From the NCBI GenBank assembly GCA_937897665.1, contig CALCPB010000031.1, positions 1 to 5,143 on the forward strand: a stretch of 5,143 bases of DNA. The letters are read 5' to 3'. Position 1 is the first letter of the stretch, and every line of letters begins with the position of its first letter. Source of the stretch: an uncultured Halomicronema sp. (GTDB lineage: Bacteria; Cyanobacteriota; Cyanobacteriia; Phormidesmidales; Phormidesmidaceae). Under the pieces are notes generated by a model that saw only the letters and a list, made by a program, of their open reading frames with translations, had not been told where the DNA came from and searched no databases. This document shows, one piece after another, positions 1-5,143 of this stretch. The position numbers were made by a program, and so were the translations under genes.

Positions 1-2080
1 GGTAGCTAATCGACATGCCCATGCCATTCCCTTTGCCTAAGGGTTTGGTCGTGAAAAATGGGTCGAAGATGCGTTGTTTGACCAACTCAGAAATGCCGAT
101 ACCGTTATCCGCAATCGCGATCTCGACCCACTTGTTCGGCAGAATTGAGGTGCGGATAGTAATTTGCTGGGGCTCGGCCTCAGGCTCATTCGCCACCCAC
201 TCGGCATGGTCTTCTTCGAGGGCATCAATCGCGTTGCTGAGAATGTTCATAAACACTTGATTGAGCTGTCCGGCATAGCATTCTACGGGCGGCAGTTCGG
301 CATATTGTCGGATCACTTCAATGGCAGGGCGAGCGGGACCGGCTTTGAGCTTGTGCTGCAGAATCATCAGAGTGCTATCGATACCTTCGTGAATATCGAC
401 GGCTTTGAGTTCAGCTTCGTCCATTCGCGAAAAGTTTCGCAGTGATAAGACAATCTGGCGAATGCGATCAGTGCCTAGCTGCATGGACGCTAGCAATTTA
501 GGCAAATCTTCCTGCAAAAACTCGATTTCAATCTCTTCCGCCACTTGGGAAATTTGGGCCGAAGGCTGCGGATACTGCTGCTCATAGAGATGCATAAATC
601 TCAATAAGTCCTTCGTATACTCCTGGATGTGCTGCAGGTTGCCGTGGATAAAATTCACGGGATTATTGATTTCGTGGGCGACACCGGCGACCAACTGCCC
701 CAAGCTCGACATTTTTTCACTCTGCACCATTTGAGCCTGAGAGCGCTTCAATTCTTCTAAGGTATTTTGGAGTTCGGCGGTTCTTTCTTCTACCCGGATT
801 TCCAATCCCTGTTTGCTCTCTTCAAGGGCGGCAAACGAGTCGCGCAGCTGCCCAGCCATATGGTTGAAGGAACTGGACAGGGTATTCACCTCTTGAATCG
901 GGCTGGTCTTGACGGTTTGCTCTAAATCGCCAGCGGCGATGGCTTCGCTAGCCTGATTCAAGCGTTTTAGGGAACGAGTAATCCAGCGGGCGGTGAGGAA
1001 ACCGAGTCCAGAAGCGACGAACAAGGCGGCCACGCAGAGCCCAATCGTCGTGCGGGTGTTGGCGTTGATTTCAGCCATAAAGGCGGTTTTAGGCACACTC
1101 ACCACGACCAACCAGTCGAGGCCATAGTCATCCTGCCAGGGCATGACGGTGACATAGTGGAAGCCGTCCTCTAGCTCAAACTGAAAATCAGTATTTCGGC
1201 GAATTGTTTGCAGCCGGTTGGTCGCCTGCAGCTCTTGGGCCAAACTCTGAATCGTGGGATCAGGACTGGCGATCGCAGGTAAGCGCTGGAGCTCGTCATC
1301 GATGCGGCCAAAGGGTGGGGCATCGCCAGAGTTGGCAAGCAGGCTGCCGTCACGCTCCACACTGAAGACGGTTCCGGCCTGAGTGACATCCAGACTCTGC
1401 AAAAAACTGCTCAGCTTGAGCAAGTGAATATCGGCATCGACGACCCCCAGCAGGCGATTTTGACCGTCATACATCGGTCGCCCCGCCGAGGCCGCCAGAT
1501 ACGGGCCATAGGGTGAGTCCCAGATATAAATGTCTGCCCAGGTGGGTTGAAGAGCCTCCCTCGGCGCCGTATACCAGCTTTCTGAAAAGTGACTATAGTC
1601 GTAGGTACCGATGAGCTCAGTGCGATCGCCCTCGTCATTCGTGGCAAAGGTGCGGGCACTCATGGGCTGATTCGAATCCCAATCATCAATAGTGACGGTA
1701 GCCTGACCTTCGTAGCGAATGGCCCCGAGCCCTTCGCCGGTCACCAGTCCCATACCAACAAACGTGAGGTCGTAGGCCTGCATCTGATCCCAAAAATACT
1801 GGCCCATCAGCTCCTGATCTTCGATATCCAGAATGCCGCGACGAATGGCATCGGCATTGATCTGGTTCAGCTGCTGCGGTACCGATAGATAGGATTGTAG
1901 GTGCTCATCCACCACATCGCTGGTGCGATCCATCAGCTGATCGGCTAGATTATTGACGGCTCTTTGGCCGTTCCTAAATGATAAATAACCCACTAAGCTG
2001 ACTGTTCCAAAAATCTGAGCCACAAAGGGAACAACCAGTAAAGCTTGGAGGGAAAACGCTTTGGATCGTTGGGTTTTCAT
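1..2080 (-). CDS. Double-Cache sensor histidine kinase (C-terminus cut by window edge)
   Basis: Membrane sensor kinase expected to autophosphorylate a histidine in response to a periplasmic ligand and pass the phosphate to a response regulator that is not in the window. The frame is open for 693 codons without interruption. Residues 8-35 form the first membrane segment. Residues 36-338 look like a dCache sensor: SWYTAP near 168-173, the WDSPYGPY stretch, and LLGVVDADI ending near 218. The second membrane segment is about 339-361, HAMP about 362-415, then a coiled-coil linker (EERTAELQNTLEELKRSQ). The H-box VAHEINNP puts the phospho-acceptor at His469. The N-box is NILSNAIDAL (612-621), G1 is DNGIGI (658-663), the F-box is DPFFTT and G2 is GNGMGMS. 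Only the last few tens of residues, or an extra domain, should be missing. The ATG at 2080 is the only plausible start before the in-frame stop at 2138-2140. No clear Shine-Dalgarno is visible. The family is certain; the ligand is unknown. Confidence 0.95.
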   Translation of the reverse strand, partial: MKTQRSKAFSLQALLVVPFVAQIFGTVSLVGYLSFRNGQRAVNNLADQLMDRTSDVVDEHLQSYLSVPQQLNQINADAIRRGILDIEDQELMGQYFWDQMQAYDLTFVGMGLVTGEGLGAIRYEGQATVTIDDWDSNQPMSARTFATNDEGDRTELIGTYDYSHFSESWYTAPREALQPTWADIYIWDSPYGPYLAASAGRPMYDGQNRLLGVVDADIHLLKLSSFLQSLDVTQAGTVFSVERDGSLLANSGDAPPFGRIDDELQRLPAIASPDPTIQSLAQELQATNRLQTIRRNTDFQFELEDGFHYVTVMPWQDDYGLDWLVVVSVPKTAFMAEINANTRTTIGLCVAALFVASGLGFLTARWITRSLKRLNQASEAIAAGDLEQTVKTSPIQEVNTLSSSFNHMAGQLRDSFAALEESKQGLEIRVEERTAELQNTLEELKRSQAQMVQSEKMSSLGQLVAGVAHEINNPVNFIHGNLQHIQEYTKDLLRFMHLYEQQYPQPSAQISQVAEEIEIEFLQEDLPKLLASMQLGTDRIRQIVLSLRNFSRMDEAELKAVDIHEGIDSTLMILQHKLKAGPARPAIEVIRQYAELPPVECYAGQLNQVFMNILSNAIDALEEDHAEWVANEPEAEPQQITIRTSILPNKWVEIAIADNGIGISELVKQRIFDPFFTTKPLGKGNGMGMSISY

Positions 2081-2370
2081 TCTAGGAGTTACGAGAGTTA
2101 AATAGAATGCCGGGAACTGCGGAAATACCTGAGATAGTCAGATCTCTTGACACGACGACGCTTGCCTTAACACCTCCCTACAATACCCAATGGGTCAAAA
2201 AAAGAGCGGCATGCATAAAAAGGCGTATCAGATGAGGCTCTCATCAAGTTTTACTTTTACTCGTGACACTTGAGTTCGATAGGCAGAATCACGCAAACAG
2301 CACACTGAGACAGGGTTTGAAGAAGATCACGCTCAGTGGTGAAAACACTTAGACAGGCGAAATGACGGGG
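2081..2370. other. Intergenic region upstream of the histidine kinase
   Basis: No coding frame or RNA gene is recognisable. It must contain the kinase promoter on the minus strand, but I find no convincing -35/-10 pair. A perfect 11-bp palindrome, ACCCAATGGGT (2185-2195), overlaps a minus-strand TTGACC (2193-2198) and could be an operator; this is speculative. A short hairpin GATGAG-GCT-CTCATC (2231-2245) is followed on the plus strand by T-rich sequence, but no plus-strand gene ends there. Confidence 0.5.
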
Positions 2371-2592
2371 TTAATTGTTAAGTTGGGTGTATAGCTCAAA
2401 GGCGCTGCGCTCAACCCAGTTGTGCACTAATCGGCCACCGGCGATCGCCCAAATAGCAATGCCTGCGAGGGCGATCGGCTGGCCGTCGGCAGCAGTCCCT
2501 AAAACCCCATTATTTTTACCAGTTGCGCCAGCGCGACGTGACTCGCGAGCCATCGACACTGAGATAGGAGTTGTCAAAAAAGAGCGTGTCCA
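2371..2592 (-). pseudogene. Frameshifted C-terminal remnant of a SnoaL-like/ester cyclase (NTF2-fold) protein
   Basis: The lower part reads GKNNGVLGTAADGQPIAL, then GIAIWAIAGGRLVHNWVERS and FELYTQLNN before a TAA at 2371-2373. This closely follows the C-terminal pattern of SnoaL-like/ester-cyclase proteins: a G-x-P-I strand, then G-I-x-I-W, then a D/G-G-K/R-x-V-x-x-W strand and a terminal Q-L. The preceding conserved part (FFDNSYLSVDG, SRVTSRWR, about 2525-2584) lies in a different frame that hits TAA at 2516-2518. Joining SRW to ATGKNNG needs one frameshift at about 2524-2530 (a 1-nt insertion or 2-nt deletion). Nothing like the family's N-terminal half is visible upstream. Intact members are about 120-150 residues; about 70 remain here. 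The 68-codon open frame starting with TTG at 2577 therefore crosses the frameshift and probably does not encode a functional protein. The original substrate cannot be inferred. Confidence 0.72.
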
Positions 2593-2609
2593 GGAACTTG
2601 GTTTCTAGG
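2590..2609. repeat. Short imperfect palindrome, copy 1 (CCAGGAAC...GTTTCTAGG)
   Basis: CCAGGAACTTGGTTTCTAGG is an imperfect inverted repeat related to the copies at 2640 and 2890. It abuts the upstream end of the ester-cyclase remnant, where homology to the family stops, so it may mark the breakpoint of the gene loss. Confidence 0.55.
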
Positions 2610-2639
2610 AAAAACTTGCCGGAGACTGTTGATCAGTTC

Positions 2640-2660
2640 CCAGAAACTGAGTTCTTTAGG
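2640..2660. repeat. Short imperfect palindrome, copy 2 (CCAGAAAC...GTTC...AGG)
   Basis: Begins CCAGAAACTGAGTTC and ends TTTAGG. The left arm CCAGAAAC is identical to that of the copy at 2890; the right arm has diverged. Short intergenic palindromes of this type are dispersed in several cyanobacterial genomes. Their role is unknown. Confidence 0.5.
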
Positions 2661-2729
2661 TGAAATATTTTTAGTTTGGATTACTTTAAGTGAAGCGTGA
2701 ATTAAGTTTTCTAGCGTTAGTGACAGAGA

Positions 2730-2869
2730 CTTGATCCCCCCGCCCCCCTGCTTTGAAAAAGGGGGCAGCCCAATCCCGGTATTGAATAGCTTAACGAAGC
2801 CTTAGCGCAGCCATACCCGCAGGGTTATTGCCCGGAGGGCTTTAGGAGGCGGCGACAGCGGGGATCAAG
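2730..2869. mobile_element. MITE-like 140-bp element with terminal inverted repeats
   Basis: CTTGATCCCC at 2730-2739 is matched exactly in inverse by GGGGATCAAG at 2860-2869. Inside, GCCCCC (2742-2747) can pair with GGGGGC (2761-2766) across a TTTGAAAAA-containing loop. Two more small palindromes follow, ACCCGCAGGGT (2815-2825) and GCCCGGAGGGC (2830-2840). The left end resembles the GATCCCCCC...AAAAAGGGGG type of repeat common in cyanobacterial intergenic DNA. There is no transposase frame, so any movement would need a transposase supplied elsewhere. No clear target-site duplication flanks it. An alternative is a structured non-mobile repeat. Confidence 0.6.
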
Positions 2870-2889
2870 CTACCATCCCAGCAAGACGG

Positions 2890-2908
2890 CCAGAAACCTG
2901 GTTTCCGG
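2890..2908. repeat. Near-perfect palindrome, copy 3 (CCAGAAACCTGGTTTCCGG)
   Basis: A 19-bp palindrome centred on 2899 with a single mismatched pair (2892/2906). It is the best-preserved of the three related copies. It lies 57 bp downstream of the reductase stop codon and could form a hairpin in that transcript, but no T-tract follows on the minus strand, so an intrinsic terminator is not supported. Confidence 0.6.
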
Positions 2909-2964
2909 AGTTTTGAGAAGACACAGGAACTCAAACGGTGATGGAGAACAGTGAAGGATACCGA

Positions 2965-4290
2965 TCAAATTTCTAATACCACCTTGGCGGTGCGCGGCTG
3001 AGAGACGCAGATTAGCACTTTGCCATCGTCAGGTGTGCCCGAGGGGGGCTCGTCATAGGCCACTTCGCCCGCTGCGATCGCGCACATGCAGGTAAGGCAA
3101 ACACCGGCGCGGCAGCTAAAGTCGGGGCTGAGGCCCTGGTCTTCAGCAAATTCCAGCAGGGTGCCGTCGCCTGCGTTCCACGTCGCGGGTTTGCCGGATT
3201 TGGCAAAGACGACTTCGGCTGTGGCGATCGCGTCAGTCGCCGTCGCTGTCGCCCCAGTAGCTGAAGAAGCAGGTTTGGAGAATGACTCGAAGTACACCTG
3301 GCCATCGGGGACCCCCCACTCGGCCAGGCCACTCCGCAGCGAGTCCATAAAGCTGGGGGAACCGCAGAGGAAATATTCGGCATCTTGAGCGCTGAACTGG
3401 GGCGCTAAGAGCGACTTGACCAAGTCGGTATTGACGTAACCGGTGCTTTGGTAATGGCCTGCATCTTCGGGACGGGGGCGGCTGTAGCGATAGTGCACCG
3501 TAAACGGAGCATTTTCGGGCACGATGGCCGGTACCGCTTCGCGAAAGGCGTGATAGCTGCCATCGCGCGCCCCATGCAAAAACCACAGGGGTCGCTGAGG
3601 ATTTTGGGCGGCCACGGCTTTTGCCATGCTGATCATGGGGGTAATGCCGACGCCGTTGCTGATCAGCACGACGGGGCGATCGCGCTCAACTTCTAACACG
3701 AACTTCCCTGCAGGCGGCTTGCAGGGAATGACGGCGCCCACCTCAATCTGGTCATGCATGAAATTGGAGGCGAGACCCGGCGGTACATCCTGATCTTTGG
3801 GTGCCCCCTCTCGCTTGATCGACAGGCGATAGGTATTGGGTGTGGCAGCGTAGTCTGATAGCGAATAGGTGCGAATGGTGGGCCGTGATTGTCCGGGAAT
3901 GTCAAGCTTGAGCGTCAGAAACTGCCCTGGTTGAAAAGCCGATAGGGCTTGGCCATCCTGAGGCTGCAGATAAAACGAGGTAATTTCCCGACTTTCGGGC
4001 TCTTTGCGCGTCACGACTAAATTGCGCCAGCCCGCCCAGCCGTCCGGTGGGGAAGACTTTGAGGCCGCTGATTGCCGAGGCGGCAGCGGTTTGCTGACCC
4101 CACCCCAGACAGCGGCGATCGCCGCTCCAGCGACACCGGCATAAAGGCTCAGTTGATGCACTCGCGGCGATTCGAGTTTGGAGAATCCGAGTAAGCCGCT
4201 GGTGACCATCGTGGCGGCTGACGCGCCCATCACAGCTCCGGTCACGCTGCGCAAGAGCGGATTCTGAATGCGTTCGAGGATATCGGCCAT
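2965..4290 (-). CDS. Membrane-anchored NAD(P)H:flavin oxidoreductase with C-terminal 2Fe-2S ferredoxin domain
   Basis: A 441-residue electron-transfer protein expected to take a hydride from NAD(P)H to flavin and pass single electrons through a 2Fe-2S cluster to an unknown acceptor. Two hydrophobic, Gly/Ala-rich segments (about 16-37 and 45-66) suggest a membrane hairpin. The flavin domain (about 85-200) carries RTYSLS at 140-145 and is most like the flavohemoglobin reductase module. The nucleotide-binding domain (about 205-335) has GVGITPM at 213-219 and CGSPSFM near 309-315. An Ala/Thr-rich linker (342-359) leads to a plant-type ferredoxin domain (about 360-441) with Cys393, Cys398, Cys401 and Cys428 (C-x4-C-x2-C...C). 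The domain order matches Hcr-like and phthalate-dioxygenase-reductase-like proteins; there is no globin or MOSC domain. The ATG at 4290 is chosen: an AGGA lies 8 nt upstream. A TTG directly before it also extends the frame by one codon. The acceptor is unknown. Confidence 0.93.
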   Translation of the reverse strand: MADILERIQNPLLRSVTGAVMGASAATMVTSGLLGFSKLESPRVHQLSLYAGVAGAAIAAVWGGVSKPLPPRQSAASKSSPPDGWAGWRNLVVTRKEPESREITSFYLQPQDGQALSAFQPGQFLTLKLDIPGQSRPTIRTYSLSDYAATPNTYRLSIKREGAPKDQDVPPGLASNFMHDQIEVGAVIPCKPPAGKFVLEVERDRPVVLISNGVGITPMISMAKAVAAQNPQRPLWFLHGARDGSYHAFREAVPAIVPENAPFTVHYRYSRPRPEDAGHYQSTGYVNTDLVKSLLAPQFSAQDAEYFLCGSPSFMDSLRSGLAEWGVPDGQVYFESFSKPASSATGATATATDAIATAEVVFAKSGKPATWNAGDGTLLEFAEDQGLSPDFSCRAGVCLTCMCAIAAGEVAYDEPPSGTPDDGKVLICVSQPRTAKVVLEI

Positions 4291-4298
4291 CAAGAAGT

Positions 4299-4302
4299 TC
4301 CT
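4299..4302 (-). promoter_or_regulatory. Ribosome binding site of the reductase gene
   Basis: AGGA on the minus strand lies 8 nt before the ATG at 4290. It would be only 5 nt from the alternative TTG at 4293, which favours the ATG. Confidence 0.55.
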
Positions 4303-4469
4303 AGAGGCAACGAGGGATAAATGGCAGGTAAACAGCGGGTAGCAGCACCCTTTTCAGAATAGTGGGCTGGGAGCTGATGCGGCATTGAAAATAACGGAAA
4401 TTGTCAATACTGCACCTTAGTCAGGGCGATCGCCGGGTGTCTGCCTGAAATAATTTGGTTTACAGTCCT

Positions 4470-4524
4470 GAGCCGCGAGAAAAATCGGCTCTATAGTTTT
4501 AAGGTGTCAGAAAAAATCGGGGCT
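4470..4524 (+). promoter_or_regulatory. Putative promoter/operator region of the HTH-AAA gene
   Basis: A -10-like TATAGT (4492-4497) directly follows an inverted repeat, GAGCCG (4470-4475) and CGGCTC (4486-4491). The motif AGAAAAATCGGCT (4478-4490) recurs as AGAAAAAATCGGGGCT (4509-4524), offset by 31 bp, close to three helical turns. No good -35 is present at 17 bp, as expected if an activator is needed. If real, the 5' leader would be about 110 nt. All of this is read from the sequence; function is inferred. Confidence 0.3.
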
Positions 4525-4585
4525 TCTTCGAGTTTATGAGAATCCCTGCAATACTAAAAACCACCCAACCGTGAGCCCCTGCCGC

Positions 4586-4601
4586 CACCGATTAAGCGGT
4601 G
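4586..4601 (+). promoter_or_regulatory. Small hairpin just upstream of the HTH-AAA start codon
   Basis: CACCG-ATTAAG-CGGTG can form a 5-bp stem ending 12 nt before the ATG at 4614, in the region where a Shine-Dalgarno would be sought; none is obvious. It could modulate translation, but a stem this short may be chance. Confidence 0.25.
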
Positions 4602-4613
4602 CTTCAATTGATT

Positions 4614-5143
4614 ATGGACGTTGATGAAGCTCTGGCTATTGTGGATGAATTTCTGCCGCAGCAGCCTCTGACTAATTTACAAGAAACGATCTTCTGTCAG
4701 GTGTGGGAAGGCAAGACCTATGCCGAAATTGCTGAGGCCTGCAATTACGAACACAACTATATTCGTGATGTCGGCTTTCGGCTCTGGCAAACCCTGTCAG
4801 ACGCGTTGGCGCAAAAGGTGTCTAAAAGCAATATCAAGGCCGTGCTGGGGCGCTATGCTCGCCATCGCCAGCAGCAGGCACAGACGGCCGTGCTGCCCCT
4901 GGCGCCAACGTCGCTAGCCTTAGAGTTTCCGAGCGGGCCGGTGCCGCTAAGTTCGTCACTATATATTGAGCGCCCACCGATCGAATCTCAGGCCTTTGCC
5001 GATGTGCTTAAGCCCGGTAGCCTGATTCGCATCAAGGCCCCCCGGCAAATGGGAAAGACGTCCTTACTCAAGCGGCTCGTTGCCCACGCTCAAGGGCTCG
5101 AATTTCGCACAGTGACGCTGCGGTTTAACCGGGCCGATCCCGC
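4614..5143 (+). CDS. vMAP-type HTH plus AAA-like (AAA_35) ATPase, N-terminal part
   Basis: The first 176 codons of a longer protein that continues past the right edge. Residues 1-80 match the N-terminal helix-turn-helix domain often found in front of NTPases in cyanobacteria: MDVDEALAIVDEFL, then LTNLQETIF, WEGKTYAEIAE, YIRDVGFRLWQTLSDAL and KSNIKAVLGR. A Gln/Ala/Pro-rich linker follows (about 86-110). Residues 111-176 begin an AAA-like domain of the AAA_35 type: PLSSSLYIERPPIE, PGSLIRIKAPRQMGKTSLL, then FRTVTLRFN. The Walker A is the family variant A-P-R-Q-M-G-K-T (142-149), with Lys148 and Thr149 as phosphate-binding residues. Walker B, sensor and any effector domain are outside the window. 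The ATG at 4614 is preferred because the protein then starts MDVDEAL, as relatives do. TTG (4608) and GTG (4599) are in frame too; a stop lies at 4593-4595. The biological role is not established; such proteins are predicted to act in regulated signalling or conflict systems. Confidence 0.88.
   Translation, partial: MDVDEALAIVDEFLPQQPLTNLQETIFCQVWEGKTYAEIAEACNYEHNYIRDVGFRLWQTLSDALAQKVSKSNIKAVLGRYARHRQQQAQTAVLPLAPTSLALEFPSGPVPLSSSLYIERPPIESQAFADVLKPGSLIRIKAPRQMGKTSLLKRLVAHAQGLEFRTVTLRFNRADP

Larger units (their letters stand above)
2593..2964. other. Repeat-rich non-coding region between reductase and pseudogene
   Basis: No intact gene is visible on either strand. The stretch contains palindrome copies, an AT-rich segment (about 2661-2725), the MITE-like element at 2730-2869, and the trailing sequence downstream of the reductase stop codon. 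I see no canonical minus-strand intrinsic terminator (hairpin plus T-tract) after the reductase. Confidence 0.6.
4291..4613. other. Divergent intergenic region between reductase and HTH-AAA genes
   Basis: This should hold both promoters. For the minus-strand reductase there is a perfect TTGACA at 4402-4407 without a matching -10 at 17 bp, and a TATTCT at 4356-4361 whose -35 is poor. A HIP1 site lies at 4426-4433. The plus-strand half holds the candidate control elements listed separately. No small gene or structured RNA class is recognised. Confidence 0.5.

Noticed and set aside
15..587. Several plus-strand open frames of 60-93 codons opposite the kinase domain
   Set aside because: They lie antisense to strongly conserved HATPase and HisKA motifs, overlap each other and show no recognisable protein pattern; shadows of the kinase.
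2231..2245. GATGAG-GCT-CTCATC hairpin as an intrinsic terminator
   Set aside because: The stem is short and A/T-containing; on the plus strand no gene ends there, and on the minus strand the T-run is 8 nt away.
2375..2608. 77-codon plus-strand open frame
   Set aside because: Antisense to the ester-cyclase remnant, whose conserved motifs are on the minus strand; no recognisable domain of its own.
2730..2908. CRISPR-like repeats
   Set aside because: The repeated units are short, diverged palindromes without regular spacing or unique spacers of uniform length.
3012..3586. Additional minus- and plus-strand frames inside the reductase gene
   Set aside because: The reductase frame carries all conserved flavin, NAD and 2Fe-2S motifs; these are overlapping alternative frames.
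4402..4407. Perfect TTGACA as the reductase promoter -35
   Set aside because: No acceptable -10 hexamer occurs 16-18 bp downstream on the minus strand, so it is only mentioned as part of the intergenic region.
4720..4917. 65-codon plus-strand open frame within the HTH-AAA gene
   Set aside because: Out of frame with the HTH and P-loop motifs that continue through the same stretch; a shadow.
1..5143. tRNA, rRNA or known riboswitch
   Set aside because: No cloverleaf, rRNA-like conserved stretch or recognisable riboswitch core was seen on either strand by eye; a covariance-model scan was not possible.

Overview
The window most likely comes from a cyanobacterium. The octamer GCGATCGC (the HIP1 motif that is strongly over-represented in many cyanobacteria) occurs eight times in 5.1 kb, and all the recognisable proteins have cyanobacterial-type architectures. 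The repeat-rich intergenic DNA and the AAA/HTH gene at the right edge suggest a filamentous or otherwise large-genome lineage, but that is inference.

Layout. (1) Positions 1-2080, minus strand: a membrane sensor histidine kinase with a periplasmic double-Cache sensor, HAMP, HisKA and HATPase domains. Its last residues lie beyond the left edge. (2) 2081-2370: non-coding, upstream of the kinase. (3) 2371-2592, minus: the frameshifted C-terminal remnant of a SnoaL-like/ester-cyclase (NTF2-fold) protein. (4) 2590-2964: repeat-rich DNA with no intact gene. It holds three related short palindromes and, between two of them, a 140-bp MITE-like element with 10-bp terminal inverted repeats. (5) 2965-4290, minus: an intact NAD(P)H-dependent flavin oxidoreductase with a C-terminal plant-type 2Fe-2S domain and an unusual N-terminal pair of hydrophobic segments. 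(6) 4291-4613: a divergent intergenic region with a -10-like box, an inverted repeat and two copies of an AGAAAAATCGG-type motif 31 bp apart. (7) 4614-5143 onward, plus: the start of a protein with an N-terminal vMAP-type helix-turn-helix followed by an AAA-like (AAA_35) ATPase domain. It runs off the right edge.

The minus-strand genes are separated by long gaps (over 290 bp), so I see no operon and no firm functional link between the kinase and the reductase. The most intriguing item is the HTH-AAA protein: this N-terminal domain occurs in predicted NTP-dependent conflict/signalling systems of cyanobacteria. Its effector domain, if any, lies outside the window. I see no complete undescribed system here. 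The best leads are that gene, its promoter region, and the membrane-anchored reductase.
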